Source: Jacaranda mimosifolia (Eukaryota; Streptophyta; Magnoliopsida; Lamiales; Bignoniaceae). Taken from it: DNA of 64,000 nucleotides. The stretch's first letter is position 1. Each line of letters starts with the position of its first letter. Shown here in pieces: positions 1 to 12,700 of the stretch. The translations under genes and the position numbers were made by a program. The notes under the pieces were generated by a model that had not been told where the DNA came from, did not search any database, and saw only the letters and a program-made list of their open reading frames with translations. The DNA lies in NCBI GenBank assembly GCA_018894105.1, contig CM032123.1, positions 6,325,001 to 6,389,000 of the forward strand. The letters run 5' to 3'.

Positions 1-359
1 CAAGGTCGATTGATAGTTTAAATATTCTCAAGGACTACTAAGTACTAATTTATATGTACAATGATAGTATCGCGTGCGAACCTTGTATATGAATTAATTG
101 TATTCTATACCTCATATATGTTGATTGAAGTTTTAAGGGATCTCAGCTTGCATTTAGATATCTTATATTCTCTAGAAGATAACAACCAGTATGATATTAT
201 TAATATTTTAGATGAATGCTATTGGCCAAATGAACTCGGACTTGTCTAACAAGGCTGAAATCATGATACGGTAGGAAACGACATTGCTAGAACATCCTCA
301 AACGTGAATGTAATCCTCTATCAACTAAATCATAGTGGATGGTCATCAATCAATGAAAC

Positions 360-835
360 TAATAAGCTCGAAAACTGCAATGAGGACACTTGAATTAGAA
401 ATATCTCATGGGAAGAACTGAATACGACGTTAGAATTTATTTTCCCCTTGCTAATAGATCCGAAAATAGGAATACTTGTGGCACAAAACTTATTGCAGTG
501 GAAGGGCGAATGTTATAACCCTATTGATGAGCGAATTAGGTCAGTACTCTTAGGAGTATAATAGAACCATACGAAAGATAGACTTGAGGAATTTCTAGAG
601 TTATTACCCTGAATCATTGAAAAGACTAGACAAATGGAACATAGGGGTACGGATTAAGTAATGAGATGCAATTTAAGGTTCAAAACGACCTGATGAATAA
701 CGGAATTATGCATACTGCTTATTTTAGCAGAGATCTTGCATCACTGATAAGAATTGGTAGAACAATAGTAAGAGCTTGACGAAACCCATCAAGTTTGAGA
801 AATTGGGATGTCTTTTTCCTTAAAATCTATTTAAC
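360..835 (+). pseudogene. Unrecognised coding remnant in copy A
   Basis: One frame starting near 396 stays open for about 55 codons and reads as ordinary protein (a WEEL start, a hydrophobic FIFPLLIDPKIGILVAQNLL segment, then QWKGECYNPIDERIRSVLLG). It continues past two adjacent stops into RLEEFLELLP. A further protein-like stretch lies near 690-830 in another frame, with FSRDLASLIRIGRTIVRA followed by RNPSSLRNWDVFFLK. Amino-acid composition and low stop density suggest a decayed gene rather than chance. I do not recognise the family. It may be a retroelement ORF or the remains of a captured gene. Several stops and frame changes make it non-functional. Confidence 0.3.
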
Positions 836-1034
836 CTAATGCACGTGTTTGAGGTTTGTTTAAAATCAAAGACAAGGAAATGATACTATAGAATGGGTAT
901 CTCAAGGAGAAGGTGGGCGAAACTGCATGTAAATATTATGAATTGAGATGATGTTATTGAGATTGATTTGAATTCTTACAATATTGTAAATATGATACAT
1001 AGAAAATTGCCTGTATGATTAAGATTAATTTATA

Positions 1035-1325
1035 ATGATCTTGTTGGGAACCTTTAAATTGCTTAGAATTGAGGAATTAGCCATATTACATCCGTGTTTG
1101 GGCTATGGTCCCACGAATGTTAAAGGAATGATCCTATTAGAATCAAAGCTATGGATAATTAAGTACAACCAGAAAACATATCAAAAGTACAATGTTCTTG
1201 GAGTTCTTCCAATTGATACCAATGGTACATTAAGGGCTCTTCCCAAATCAATAAGGGCACTGGTGAAATCAACTAAAGAAATGCTAGATACATATATGCC
1301 TTGTAAAGGAAATTTGGTTATATGA
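1035..1325 (+). pseudogene. Open stretch of 96 codons, unrecognised
   Basis: A 96-codon open frame reads like part of a protein: LLGTFKLLRIEELAILHP near the start and LRALPKSIRALVKSTKEML near the end. It lies in the same degraded retroelement interior as the upstream remnant and probably belonged to the same polyprotein or ORF. No catalytic motif is visible, no promoter or start context stands out, and the frame does not continue on either side. It could be chance in AT-rich DNA, but the composition argues mildly for decayed coding sequence. Confidence 0.2.
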
Positions 1326-2440
1326 GAATGATCTTATATGCCTTGGGAAAACTTAAGTCACATGATAAACTATCTTGCTTAGGTTTAGTACTATTGAAAT
1401 ATTGATTGCTTTAATGAAATAAAGATATGCTTTAAGAGTGGAAAAAAGGAAATTCTTGCGAATTGTGAATGTACTGGTAGGTATGATTTAGGTCAATCTA
1501 AGATTGACAAACACTTAGGTTTTGAAAATGAAATTATTGTATCCAATGGTTGGAGAAATAAGTGAAGGATAGGTAAAAGTGTCACAAGGATGGGAAAGCT
1601 TTGATCTTAGATGTAGAAACTAGTGATTTATCTCAGATATAAGTTGAAATGCAAAATGCTCAAGCTAGAATAAGTAAGTTGAGGAACTTAAGTCAATGAG
1701 CTCCAAAGGATAAAGGGAAATAGGTAGTTGAGAGTAATTTTTAAGTTTTGAACATCAGAAATGAGTTTGATTCCACATAATTTTGACAATATCTCTCAGA
1801 TGGAACCTAAGGAGCAGTAGATGGATTGTCTGCGATTGTATCTAATATGTATAGTCTTTGTGAGCCCATAGTCAGATGCATGGAAATATATGAACTTGTG
1901 ATGTTAATGATCATTTATTGCCGTAGTCGTTTTGTGATTTATTAAATAGCAGCATGTACTCTATCAGGGTGTAACGGAGAACCTTATAAGTATTGAAATG
2001 ACATGTGATGCTGTGCATAAGGCTTACTCAATGACAAATAAGCATAAAGCGCTCAGTGATATCTTGGGATCACCAAAGAAGTTTAAAATTCCTTTTTGGG
2101 ATAGTTTAATTACTTCCTATAGGCACAATCATGGAGATCAAGAGAAACTTTAAGTGATGACAGATAACGGAACTATGGATTATGGGGTTATTAGTCAATC
2201 CTAGAAATATAGGGTGACACCACGTGCCTTAGTAAGAATGGATATGTTGGAAAGAATCAGAAAGAAGAGATTCATGATATCTTAGCGAGATAAGTGTCAC
2301 CAAGGAAGAGTGGAGCATATCGTGACAATAGGAGAAATCCACATGTGATCGAGGCAACGAGGGAACAAGAGTGTTATATGTGCTAGTGTTAACCGAAGTT
2401 CTTCTAGTCGAAGATGAGAATCTGGGGACCAGATTCTTTT

Positions 2441-2453
2441 AAGAGGGGGAGGT
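2441..2453 (+). other. Polypurine tract of copy A
   Basis: The purine run AAGAGGGGGAGG immediately precedes the LTR start TGTAACACCCC at 2455. This is the usual arrangement for plus-strand priming at the 3' LTR of a Ty3/gypsy element, and it fixes the orientation of copy A as plus. Confidence 0.65.
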
Positions 2454-2454
2454 T

Positions 2455-5030
2455 TGTAACACCCCTAAAAATATAGTTGGTTAAAATTTTAATTTTTATT
2501 ATTATTGATTTTTTTTAAGAAAAAAAGTTTGGGGGTCAAAACGTAAAAAGGAAAAACTTAATTGTACAAATCTTGAAAGCTTTGGGGGCCAATTTATGAA
2601 TATTTTAGGTCAACTAGGTCAAAGTGAGACACTAATAAAATTGGAGGTAAATTGGAAGTTAACTGATTTTCTGAGGGACTTAATTGACAATTGGAATAAA
2701 GTCTTGGGGGCCAATCTATATAGCAAATCACCCTTCCATTTATTCAAATTTCCTCATGCAAACCCTCCCCAACCCCTCATCGAAAATCCCTCACCGACGC
2801 TGAAAAATATGAAATCAACTAGCCATTCTCTTTCTCTCTTCACGGTGAACACGCCCATATCCAAAACACCTAATTAAAATCGACTGACATAACAACAGCA
2901 AATCGCGATCGAGTCAGAGCACGCGACGATGGTGGTGAGAGTTGTTGTTCTAGTGATGGAAACTTATGGCCAAGGCATGGGTTCTAACAGGCTTGACTAG
3001 AGGAAGATAATGGTAGCTTCAATTTTGAGTTTCGGGCTTCGACGGAAAGTAATTGGAAAATAGGAGTGATGGTGGAGTTGGCGGAGCTGTAGCTATTCTG
3101 GCCAAATTGACCAGCCAAACGACATCCAATCATGAAATTGGACTGGGGGTTTTGATCGGCATAGCAAGGTGAACCTTTTGGTGCGGTCAACTTCCAACTC
3201 CGACAGCGGTGCTCGGCGGCGGTCGGGCGGTGGTATGATAGAAACTTCGGCTTGTCAAGCTGAGTGCATGCGAGTTATTTTCATGATGTCAGTTGGCCTC
3301 GAACTTGGTTGTTTGGGTAAAATACTGGTTAATCAAATAATTTGATTCCCGATTTAATCTGAATTGTTTTTAGCATAAATTTAATGTAAAAATAAGTTAA
3401 TTAGATCAATTATGATTATGGACGGAATGGTTGTATGTGATTTTAATATAAAGTGAAATGTGGACTCGAATTTAAAAAATAATAGCTAATCTTAGGTTAA
3501 TTAAGTACCAAAACCCTAATTTTATATATAATGACACATGAAACCAAGTTATTATACATTGGGCCTTTGTTAACTAAATTTAATCACTGCAATAACATAT
3601 TTGACTTTTGTGAAACTTTGTAAGGACCAAATAATTATGGGAAATTTAGTTAACCCAGGCATTTCGATTAAAGTGTTGATATATAACTTAAATTGTCAAA
3701 TTAGGGTTTGTATTGCTAGATCATGAGAATTGGCCTAGAAAATGATTACTGACTGGGACAGATAAGTCCTTCGTGAGTAGTATAACATTAATAGTATAAT
3801 TAACATGTTCTCTCACGGTGCCTTTGAAACCTATATCATGATATAAATAGTTTAACTAGTACTTAAACAGGGCGATACGCGTATTTTGACATTAAGAATG
3901 TTCTTTTGAAATAGGTGATGAGGAGCAAGAAATTGTAGAATAGTGAGACAGGGATAGCTTTTTTGTGACAGTTAAGGTGAGGGTTTGCCTAATTTTGTTT
4001 CTGGGAAGTGATTGTTCCTTGATTTTGCTTCTGTTAAAATTGATTGTTTTCGTTCTGGCACCAAGAACTTTCATTACCTTATCTATTATTGTCTGGTACA
4101 ACCTATGGCCTTGTCAACATAATTGAATCCATTCTGTAAATTATTTGTTTGGCCTTGTCGGCATATTTGAACCCGTTTTGTATTTCAATTGTTTGGCCTT
4201 GTCGGCATATTTGAATTCGTTCTGTATTTCAGTTTTTTGACCTTGTTGGCATTATTGCATCCATCTTGCATATCAGTTGTTTGGCTTTGTCAGCATACTT
4301 GATTATTGGTTGTATCGGTAGATCCTTATATGAGGAATCTGTTTGGGCTGAGTGCCAATCGCAGTAGAATGCTTAGATTATTGTTCCAGAACGGCCTTGT
4401 CGGCCAGCGTACTGTTTATATTGTTGTTCTAGTCCTGTACCCTTTTATATTCATGCTCATGGCTTTAAAAGTTAAATTCTTATCTGTTGGCATTATGTCT
4501 TATCCACCCATGGGGATGCCCTTGGGAAGTTGCTACCCGGAGGAATGCCACGGGAAGTTGCCACCCGAAGGAACGCCACGGGAAGTTGGGCTTGGGGCTA
4601 GGTCCGAAAAAACGGCGGGCGTAATGGACCGACGATGACAAATCGTTCGGCTAGTATCCACATATGATCCTAACTCACAAGTAGCTGGAGATAGCGGTCT
4701 GTGAGTGGAGGGATCCAGCATGCGGCTAGCATGCCACATGACAAGTTGTTATACGCTGAGTCGAGTGCTTGAGTTGTGGAGCGATAAAGAAATCTTGTTT
4801 ATGCTATACCTGTGTCCGGTACTATCGATTACATCTTGATCTGGGAGTAATAAGGTTGGAATGGCCAACAGCCTGTTAAATTTGGTATCATACGTGCTTT
4901 GTTAGATTATTGCTTCGTATTGTAGATTATTGCTTGTTGCTGAATTTGTTTACTAATTGTTGCAATCTTGATAGCTTTTCCTTGACTCATGTCGTTATCT
5001 TTTTCATTCCCCCAATGAAAGTGTAACGCC
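2455..5030 (+). mobile_element. 3' LTR of TGTAACACC-type retrotransposon, copy A
   Basis: The start is precise: TGTAACACCCCTAAAAATA directly after the PPT. The first 100 bases, including a GGGGGTCAAAACGTAAA block, match the start of copy C (51715 reading down). A later block near 4660-4740 (GATCCTAACT, GTAGCTG, GGATC.AGCAT, ATGCCACATG) matches copy C near 49680-49740 in reverse complement, so both belong to one family. The right boundary near 5030 is estimated only, because no matching end or TSD is visible. The region 2880-3240 is GC-richer and gene-like in texture but has no convincing ORF. Confidence 0.6.
4107..4326 (+). repeat. 44-bp minisatellite inside LTR A (5 copies)
   Basis: The phrase TGGCCTTGTCGGCATATTTGAA recurs with variations at 4107, 4151, 4195, 4239 and 4283, an exact 44-base spacing. 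Units differ by several substitutions, so the array is not very recent. Related LTRs in the window carry their own, different minisatellites. Confidence 0.85.
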
Positions 5031-5682
5031 GTAGATATTTTTCCTATTTTTTAATTGTTTATTATTCCAATCAGAAAATAAACTATATAGTAAAATTAAA
5101 TCCTGTCCAATAAACCAAACCTGTCAAAAAGAAAAAAGAAAAACAAAAACAAAAATAGTTTGCAGGACATTAAGAGAATATAAGATTTTTCCATGCCAGA
5201 AACTTAAACTCTGATCTTTTGCTTCAAAAAATAATCACAGCCTCAAAATTCCACATCAACAAACTCTTTAATTTGTGGAGCTATTTTGTTGTCACCGTCA
5301 GCACACAGAAAAATAGAAACCAGAGAGAATCTCACATTTTTCTTGATTTTTAAGATTAAAATGATTCAGCATGAAAATTTATATAGTGGAGACAAATTGA
5401 ATTCAGAGTTCGAATCAGAAAAATTTTACAGTCCACATGTTTTTTCATATCCAATTTCAAATGCCTAGCATGTGATCATGGTTGAGAGAATGGGGCAATA
5501 ACAACATACCTTCATTTTTTTTTTCATACAAAACTATCTATATTGGGTAATCTTATCTTACATATACATGCATTACGGAAAGGTAAAAGACAGTATGTGC
5601 GGTACTGGAACAACCTCAATTTTCTTAGTAAACAAAGTTTAATAAATTATTCTAAAAATTAATACAAAATATTGTGATAAAG
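5031..5682. other. No recognised feature
   Basis: AT-rich sequence with homopolymer runs. A sequence TGTAACGCCGTAGATATTTT at 5022 faintly resembles an LTR start of this family, but no PPT precedes it. No gene or TIR was seen. Confidence 0.4.
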
Positions 5683-6095
5683 TCAAAACAAAATGAAAAA
5701 GAATGAACTGAAAACCAAAGGTAATGTATGGTTATGTTTTATGTTTGATTTTGATAAGTGTTTTGGAGGAATGAATGTTGCAAGTGGAATTGGGTAATGT
5801 GAAAGTTGTGTTGGGGAATGTAATTGATTTTTTGTTATGTTTTGGGGAGTATTTAAAAATTTATTTTGGAAAGTTTTGGTATTTTTGTTTATGTTTTGGA
5901 GAAAACATTTTTTTACGGTAGCGATCAAAATCAATACTTTTTTGTTGAGTTTTTGAGATGAAAATGAAAATTTGTAATTTTTTTATTAAAAGAATAATAG
6001 TCAAATATATATGATATATATGTATGTATATATTGAAAAAATGGAAAGTTTTAGAAATAGTGTGAAAAATCAATTTTAATATTCTGAAGGAAAAA
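5683..6095 (-). repeat. MITE-like repeat, family M (copy 1)
   Basis: The reverse complement contains CCCAACAC, TTTCACATT.CCCAA, CATTC.CCAAAACA and CAACAAAAAAGTATTGATTT blocks that recur in the same order at 14920-15400 (plus) and in two halves at 53690-53937 and 62469-62705. The outer end has a GGTTATGTTTTATGTTTG motif like the TTTGGTTRYATT ends of the other copies, suggesting a short non-autonomous DNA element with TIRs. No clean TSD was identified here, so the boundaries are approximate. Confidence 0.5.
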
Positions 6096-6239
6096 TGAGT
6101 GTATTTTTTTGATTATATTTCTCCAAATAAAATTATTTTAGGGAAACATGATCAAACACTCCCAAAGAAAGAATTAAAAAAAAAAAAAAGCCCTTTTATG
6201 TGTGAAAAACAATATATGACACCTTTTTTTCTGTGTTCA

Positions 6240-7185
6240 TGGATGTATCTACATGGCAGAGAAAAGAAAAGGAAAAAGAGAGGGACGATCAAGAGTATTG
6301 ACAGGTTTTGTCTGCATCTGTTTCATGTGCATGTGATGGAAAAAAATAGAGAGACGGACATATGGGTGCATATGATATACAACTTTGTTTTTCCTGTTTA
6401 TCGGTGCATAGGACAGAGAAAAGAAAAGGAAAAAGAAGGGGATGGGCACCTGCTATAAAATCTCTCCTGAAGGCTCCATATTTCGGGTGAAAAGTAAACT
6501 GACAGATTTTGTTTGTGTGTTTATATCAGGTGCTGATTGAATTTAGACATCTTTCTTTCCTTATGGGTGATTTTTGGTGTAATGGCGGAGAAAGAAAAGG
6601 AAATAGGAGAGGGACAGGCACTAAGTTTGTTTTTAGTGACTATCCATTAGGTGCTAACTCAATAATTTAGACATTTTGTTTTTTGATTATGAGTGATTAT
6701 ATGTGAATTTAGCAGAGGAGAAAAAAGGAAAAAGAAAGGGATGGAATGTTTGTTTTTAGTGTCAATTCATAAGGTGCAGATTCAATAATTTAGACGTCTT
6801 TCTTTCTTCTAATTATGGGTGATTATAGGTGATTCGGCAGAGGAAAAAAGAAAAAAAGAAAAAAAGAAAAGGAAAAGAGAGGGACGAAATTTCGTTTGTT
6901 TTTAGTGACAATTCATTAGGTGCTGATTCAGTAATTTAGACATCTTTATTTTTTCTGATTGTGGGTGATCATTGGTGAAATTGGCAGAGGAAAAAAAAGG
7001 AAAAAGAGGGATGAAACGTATGTTTCTAGTGACTATTAATTAGGTGTTGATTCCATGATTTAAACTTTTTTCCCCCCTTCTCTGATTATGGGTGATTATG
7101 GGTATTCGGTAAGAAAGGAGAAAGGAAAAAGAGAGGGACCGGCACTATGTTTGTTAATTTTTTTTAGTGACTATTCATGATTTTA
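6240..7185 (+). repeat. Tandem array, unit about 124-146 bp, at least 5 copies
   Basis: A unit containing TTTAGTGACTATTCATTAGGTGC, then ATTTAGACATCTTTCTTT, ATTATGGGTGATTATAGGTG, GGCAGAG and a purine run (GAAAAGGAAAAAGAGAGGGAC) recurs, with the TAGACAT block near 6544, 6668, 6791, 6937 and 7061. More diverged units occupy 6240-6480. Differences between units are mostly substitutions and changes in purine-run length. Short ORFs here are by-products of the repeat. Confidence 0.8.
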
Positions 7186-7772
7186 TTAAAGGCCATTTTT
7201 ATATTAAATTTTTGTCTTCATGATATTTTCATACAAAAAGTTAAAAAGAAAAAAAAAATAGAAAAATTAAGACTTCACTATGCCAGAGTAAAATTTTGTC
7301 TATGCTTGCATAATAATCATGTTGACATATCCTTCTTTTTATATTTTGATCCCTCTTTTCTTTGATTAAAAAAAATCCAATAACATATCAATTTTATTTT
7401 TAGTATTCTTCCATAATATTTATTTTCAATGATTAACCATGAAATTGTTATTATGAATAATAAAGTGAAATTCTCAACTTGTTCCTTTAAGTTGGTAAAA
7501 TTCTCAATTTGTTGCAGTTTGTTGGCAGCCTAATCTAACTAGCTTTTGATAAATTGTTTAATCATCAATCATTTTGTATCTATTCTATACAAAATCATAT
7601 CTCCGCAATTGATGAGATATTACAGAATTTTTTTTCCTTTTTTAAATTAAAAATATAACTTCGTATCTTTTCTTCTTTCCCATCAAAAGAAGATGTAACT
7701 TATGTAAATTATATGAAGGTAATCTGGCAATTACCTCCTACCTATGCCCGACTTCATACAAAACCAACCACT
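7186..7772. other. No recognised feature
   Basis: AT-rich sequence with no convincing gene, TIR or repeat seen. Confidence 0.4.
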
Positions 7773-7913
7773 AACTAAGAATGGGCCACTCCGAGTGGCC
7801 TGTGGCCCAGTGGCATAAGTCTCCCACATAATTTGGGAAGTCAGGAGTTCGAGCCCTAACGGACTCCTGATGTGTGCGTGTGTATAAATAAAAAAGAACT
7901 AAGAATGGGCCAC
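7773..7913 (+). mobile_element. tRNA-derived SINE with 17-bp target-site duplication
   Basis: The body is 7790-7896. It has an A-box-like segment (TGGCCCAGTGGCATAAG) and a B box (AGTTCGAGCCC) spaced as in a tRNA-type Pol III promoter, then a short unrelated tail ending in ATAAATAAAAAAG. It is flanked by a perfect 17-bp direct repeat, AACTAAGAATGGGCCAC, at 7773-7789 and 7897-7913. Promoter, A-rich 3' end and long TSD together identify a LINE-mobilised SINE insertion. The body is about 107 bp, in the range of short plant SINEs. The identical flanks suggest a young insertion. Confidence 0.88.
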
Positions 7914-8740
7914 ATCATTATCTTTTAAAATATAACCAATATAGTCATGACGTGATGGCAATATATGTTTCCTAGTTACATTTTGCAATAAGATGAAACG
8001 AAACCAGCAACATCAGAACCCCTTGATGCTGTGCCAGAAAAAGAAAATAAAGACAGAGAAACAGGAGTTAGTTTTTATATTTTGCTTCTTAATGCTTGCT
8101 GCTGATTTGATTAAACTATAAATTTTCATGAATTTTCAAATGCTTATATAAAAACCACTGTGAAAGGAAATAAGGGAATTAAATTTGAATTCACAGAAAA
8201 GATGAGAAACAAGAATATACATGCCGACACTCTACATTTTTTAATCAAAACACTTTTACGAGGAAAAACAGAAAAAGAATAAATAGTTGGAAAAGATGAG
8301 AGACGACATGAAAGTACCTAGCTATTTCAATATTAGCCACTTTTTACTCTAAAACTTTTCTGATCTTTCCATACAAACAAGCTAAACATGAAAGATTCCA
8401 TCTAAATCTGGAAAAATACAAATACCATGTCAAGGTTAATGTTAAACCGACAAATAGGTAGCTGTTGTAATTGATTATCCACAATTGTGTAATCATCTTT
8501 GTCAATTAACATTGTCCAATTATCTGAATTAAATATAATTTAGAATGTGCTCAAATTCCTAACATGTCATGTGGTTTTATGAAAAGAATATAAGAGCAAA
8601 AGATAGTGTGATATCATTTAGACACATGTTTCTCATAATTGCACGAATATTTTGAACTTATTAATTTTTAGAAATGACCTTAGTAATTTCAAAAAGAGTA
8701 GAAAAGTACAGACAGGTTCATGTGATCCAATTAGGTTTTC
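7914..8740. other. No recognised feature
   Basis: AT-rich intergenic sequence with no ORF of interest, TIR or clear repeat. Confidence 0.4.
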
Positions 8741-9440
8741 AATCCATTTCTAGTGTCATTTAATTGGCAAATCAAATAGGAAAACTAATAGTCACCAATA
8801 AGGCAGACACTCTAGAAACTCCTTACAAAGCTAGTAATCCATATATTAGACGCTTTTTCCTTTTACAATAAACTCTATCGATTTCTCAATATCCTCTGCT
8901 TTAGAATTATTTGTGTTTCAATTATATATATTACCGGTTCATTTGTAGTGATGTTTAATTATAAATCAAAAGGGGAAAATATACTTAAAAAAAGGCAAAC
9001 ACTTAACTAAAAGTCGTGTAGTACTACATATTAATAGGTTATTTATTTTAATTTAATACTTCATCGAGTATTATATGCATGTGTATTTGATTTTAACTTT
9101 CCAATGTTTGTATCAATTTCCAACTATCCTCAACTTTCCAATGTTTGTCATCCAATTATATTAACAGTCCATTTTTAGCGACATTTAATTGAAAACTAAA
9201 AGAGGAAAAAGGAAAAGTAGACCACGAAATGGTAAACAGTAAGTCCTTAATAGCTGGCAACCCATGTTTAGTATTTCATGGTGTGTGTGGTACTTCGTGA
9301 TATTATTTCTTATCCAATTAAATTACCAATTTTATTTGTAGTGATCATATTTAATTAACAAGACAAAAGCAAAAAAGTAGACTACAAAAAAAGCAAACAC
9401 TCAATAGACTCCCTAGGCTGCTGACGATCCAAATTTTGGT
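8741..9440 (+). repeat. Degenerate tandem repeat, 4 units of about 160-230 bp
   Basis: A block reading TCCATTTNTAGTGNCATTTAATT, followed by AAA-rich sequence, GGCAAACACT and CT.CCTAG, recurs at about 8741, 8938, 9168 and 9331. Spacing varies, so units have gained and lost sequence. No coding potential was seen. Confidence 0.6.
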
Positions 9441-9489
9441 TATTTGTTCTAATTTTTTGGAATGTATTTTATAATATATATGTGTGTGC

Positions 9490-9767
9490 GCAGGGCTTTG
9501 ATTTTAATTGGCAAAATTATTTTTTCAGTCTCACAAAATAAAGGGATTAAAAAAAATGATCCTTCTCTTTATAAGAATTTCAAATATATCTCAAATTTTA
9601 AAAAATATTGCAAAATTGGTCCAAAATCCTATATCTAATAAAAATTTAACAAGGTTGTTCACATGCCTTGCATGTAACTATTGGCCAGCTCTTTTGAAGG
9701 GAAGATCACATGCAAAGTTACTTTTTTAGTCCCACAGGATATAAAGGTTTACAGAACTGATCCTCAA
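9490..9767 (+). repeat. Repeat family N, copy 1, left part (interrupted by solo LTR B)
   Basis: Two modules in this stretch (GGCAAAATTA...TTTCAGTCTCACA...GATCCTT...AAGAATTTCAAATAT, and GCAAAGTTAC..TTTTTAGTCCCACA...ACTGATCCTCA) match the reverse complement of 15840-16130 in the same order. The match resumes after the solo LTR at 12932. Element class is unknown. Confidence 0.7.
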
Positions 9768-12700
9768 TGTAGCACCCTACTCGGAATAGCACACAAAATG
9801 GGATGCCACTCAATACAATCCTTTAAACATGCAACATCATATCCGATAGGCCTATAATTTTTTTTCACAATTTCTATTAAATCACAACGATCATAAACTC
9901 ATCACATGTTTCAAACTTAATACAATATCATCAGATTGCGATAAATTAAGCTAACATCCCAAAAGTATTCAGAACCAAAACGTCATCATTAGTAACATCA
10001 TTCATACATGCTGTAAAACTTAGATCACCATGACATAATACAACATCTCTAAAGCCAAAACAACCCATGGTGAATACATATATATACGAACATTCACTCA
10101 AACATTAGTACAGATAATTTCTACAGACCAGCCATCCATTAGCATACCTTGTTCTCATACATGTCTATAGAGAAAAGGAATAATATACGAGGGTGAGTCA
10201 TACGAACTCAATAAGGATTACTATAAAGCAATAAACGGTCTATCAAAGAGTCACTAGTTCAGTAGAAGGAACTTACTAACAAGATAATACAAAAAGACAC
10301 GAACATGCCATAATTTGAACAATAACAAGTTTTCAAGCTACTAGCAAATGCTAGGTCGGGAAGTTGTAACCGTTGGCTCAACGGCCTAGTCATCTCGATT
10401 GATTCTATTCGCAAGGTATAGAGCATCTCAACCGATCATAGTACGGGAGGCATTTCTGTTGGCTCCATTGGCCCGGGACACCAGCCCAATCTAGACTGGG
10501 AAATCACTCCAGCCTTATTGCTCCTTGAGCAAATTACAATTCAATAATGACAAGCCCATACAACATATGCAATCAAGTAAAACGAGCATATCATGTATAT
10601 CATAATACCCTTATTCCTCCATAACAATATAACAATCCAATCATATCATTTCGATATTGACATTAGCTCAAGCATGACAACTCAGCAATAACATTGGCTC
10701 AAGCATGACAACCTGGCAAAGCACTTGGCCCAACAATTCTCCTTTACAATATTCTTTCAATTCAATCAATCAATCAATTGCCAACATGGCAGAACAATAA
10801 GCTTTACAAAATGGTTTCAATTCAGCCCTCAAGGCAAACAATGATATACAGTGTCAATCAAGGAAGCCAACATAGCTAAACAACAATAAATAGAATGAAT
10901 TCAATTTGGATGATAACAATTGAAACAATGAATGTTCATGGCGCCAAAACCGGAATGATCAATTGGTTACCAAAAACAAACCCTCAAAGGGGTGTACGAT
11001 CAATAACAGATACCGTTCAAACAATTCAATGGTGTTCAATCAACGAGGGACAATCAATTTCCAAGAAACCAAACGTTTATCAAATCGAGGGAACCTCACA
11101 GGGTTCAATAATTAACAAATAATGATACGATAATGATAAGCAAGACAGTTTCAATCAATGAAACCTTACAGGGTTCAACAATGAACAAATAATGATACGA
11201 TAACGATAAGCAAGACAGTTTTAATTGACGGAACCTCACAGGGTTCAATAATCAACAAATAACGATACTATAATAATAAGCAAGACATTTTCAATCGATG
11301 GAACCTCACAGGGTTCAACAATCAACAAATAACGATGACGATAATCAAAACAGGTATTCAATCGATGGAACCTCACAGGGTTCAAACATATTGTAATTGC
11401 TTTACTCCAAACAAGTACCAGAGCGGTGGATCCTTGCCTTAATATTCTTAGAAATGCAATCCAAGCCTACTAATCAGTAGGGTCCAACTCCTCGGCACCT
11501 ATCCAAAAGTAGGTTCACTGTCAAAGTCGTATCCAACCCTAATCTTACAGATATATGACTATTAATCTAAAATCTATAGTTACTCGGCTAATACAGTAAT
11601 TTAGGATTTGTGATCGGTATTATCAATACAAAATAGACTATACCCGCTGTTATTATGAAAATATATTTGAAATTCATATTCATACCGGTAAAGATGATAT
11701 AGTTAGATTCCTAAATTTCGTAATTAACCTTATAACATTACACCATAACGATTATAATAGCACAATTATCATTAATAATCCAAGTTTGTCGCTTAGGTCA
11801 TTTTTACATAAAATTAGGGTTTTCATCACCTAATTATCTAACTAATCCTTGGTTTGCGTGAAATAATACAATTTCGGGTTCATAAGGCTCAAGTAACATA
11901 CATGCATGCTTCATACCTCATGCATAGCTGTATTTTTTGATCAACCTACTCATTTTTTTTTATTTTACAAGGTTGTAACGATGGATACATGTGTATATAT
12001 ATATACAATAACAATTTAACCTAATTCCAATCATTTACCCAAATTCCTTGATATCGGTAAGGAATTTGCACGATCAGCTTCCGTGCATGCGACCACCACA
12101 TCAAGATGAACAAACTGTCCGCCACCATGAGTCATCACCAGAATGGAGTCGTGACACCACCAAGTTGTGCATCTCAGTGAGAGGAAGCAAATCCCCAAGT
12201 TAATTTTTTCAAATAGCTGTCGAATTGAAGCTTAATTTTCATGTGAAACCTGCTGGGTTTCCCTTGCCGCCACTTCGATTTTGCTCAATTTCGTCGCCGT
12301 CAGTGGTCCGTTTGAAGATCTGAAAGTACTGGCGTGATCCTTGAGCTGAGGGCTTCAAAACCCACCCTGGTTTGTCGCAAAAAGTCACCAAAACAGTGAG
12401 GCCCATCAACCTTTTCTGTGAGCTCGTCTCGGTCTTCACGTTTTTGATGGTCTACCGGTTGGAACACCGTGCATGTGGTGTCAATGTGTTGCTGTTGAAG
12501 AGGAGAAGCTAATGGTTGGTTTAGTTTGCTGATTCTGGGCGTCCCCAGTGGAGATCGCCGGTGAGGGAAGGATAAGGTGTTTTCAGTGGAGTTGAAGAAG
12601 AAATGGGGTGAATTGGAAACTTCATTATTTATAGATTTGATCTTTCCATTATTGCTGATTGGCCCCCAGGATTTTCGTTGAATTTTCAATTAGGTCCAAA

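Larger units (their letters stand above)
1..2454 (+). mobile_element. Degraded internal region of LTR retrotransposon copy A
   Basis: This stretch lies directly upstream of a polypurine tract and a TGTAACACC-type LTR start, so it is the 3' internal part of a plus-strand LTR retrotransposon running off the left edge. No intact coding frame remains and I recognise no RT, integrase or chromodomain motif in it. Short open stretches survive and are listed separately. The assignment rests on position relative to the PPT and LTR, not on coding content. Autonomous activity is excluded by the many stops. Confidence 0.5.

Noticed and set aside
7790..7862. tRNA gene
   Set aside because: A- and B-box-like motifs exist but no acceptor or anticodon stem pairing was found; the long TSD and A-rich tail show a SINE.
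12300..12689. 129-codon minus-strand ORF in solo LTR B
   Set aside because: No recognisable domain; it lies within an LTR and overlaps another open frame. Likely chance in the GC-richer LTR centre.
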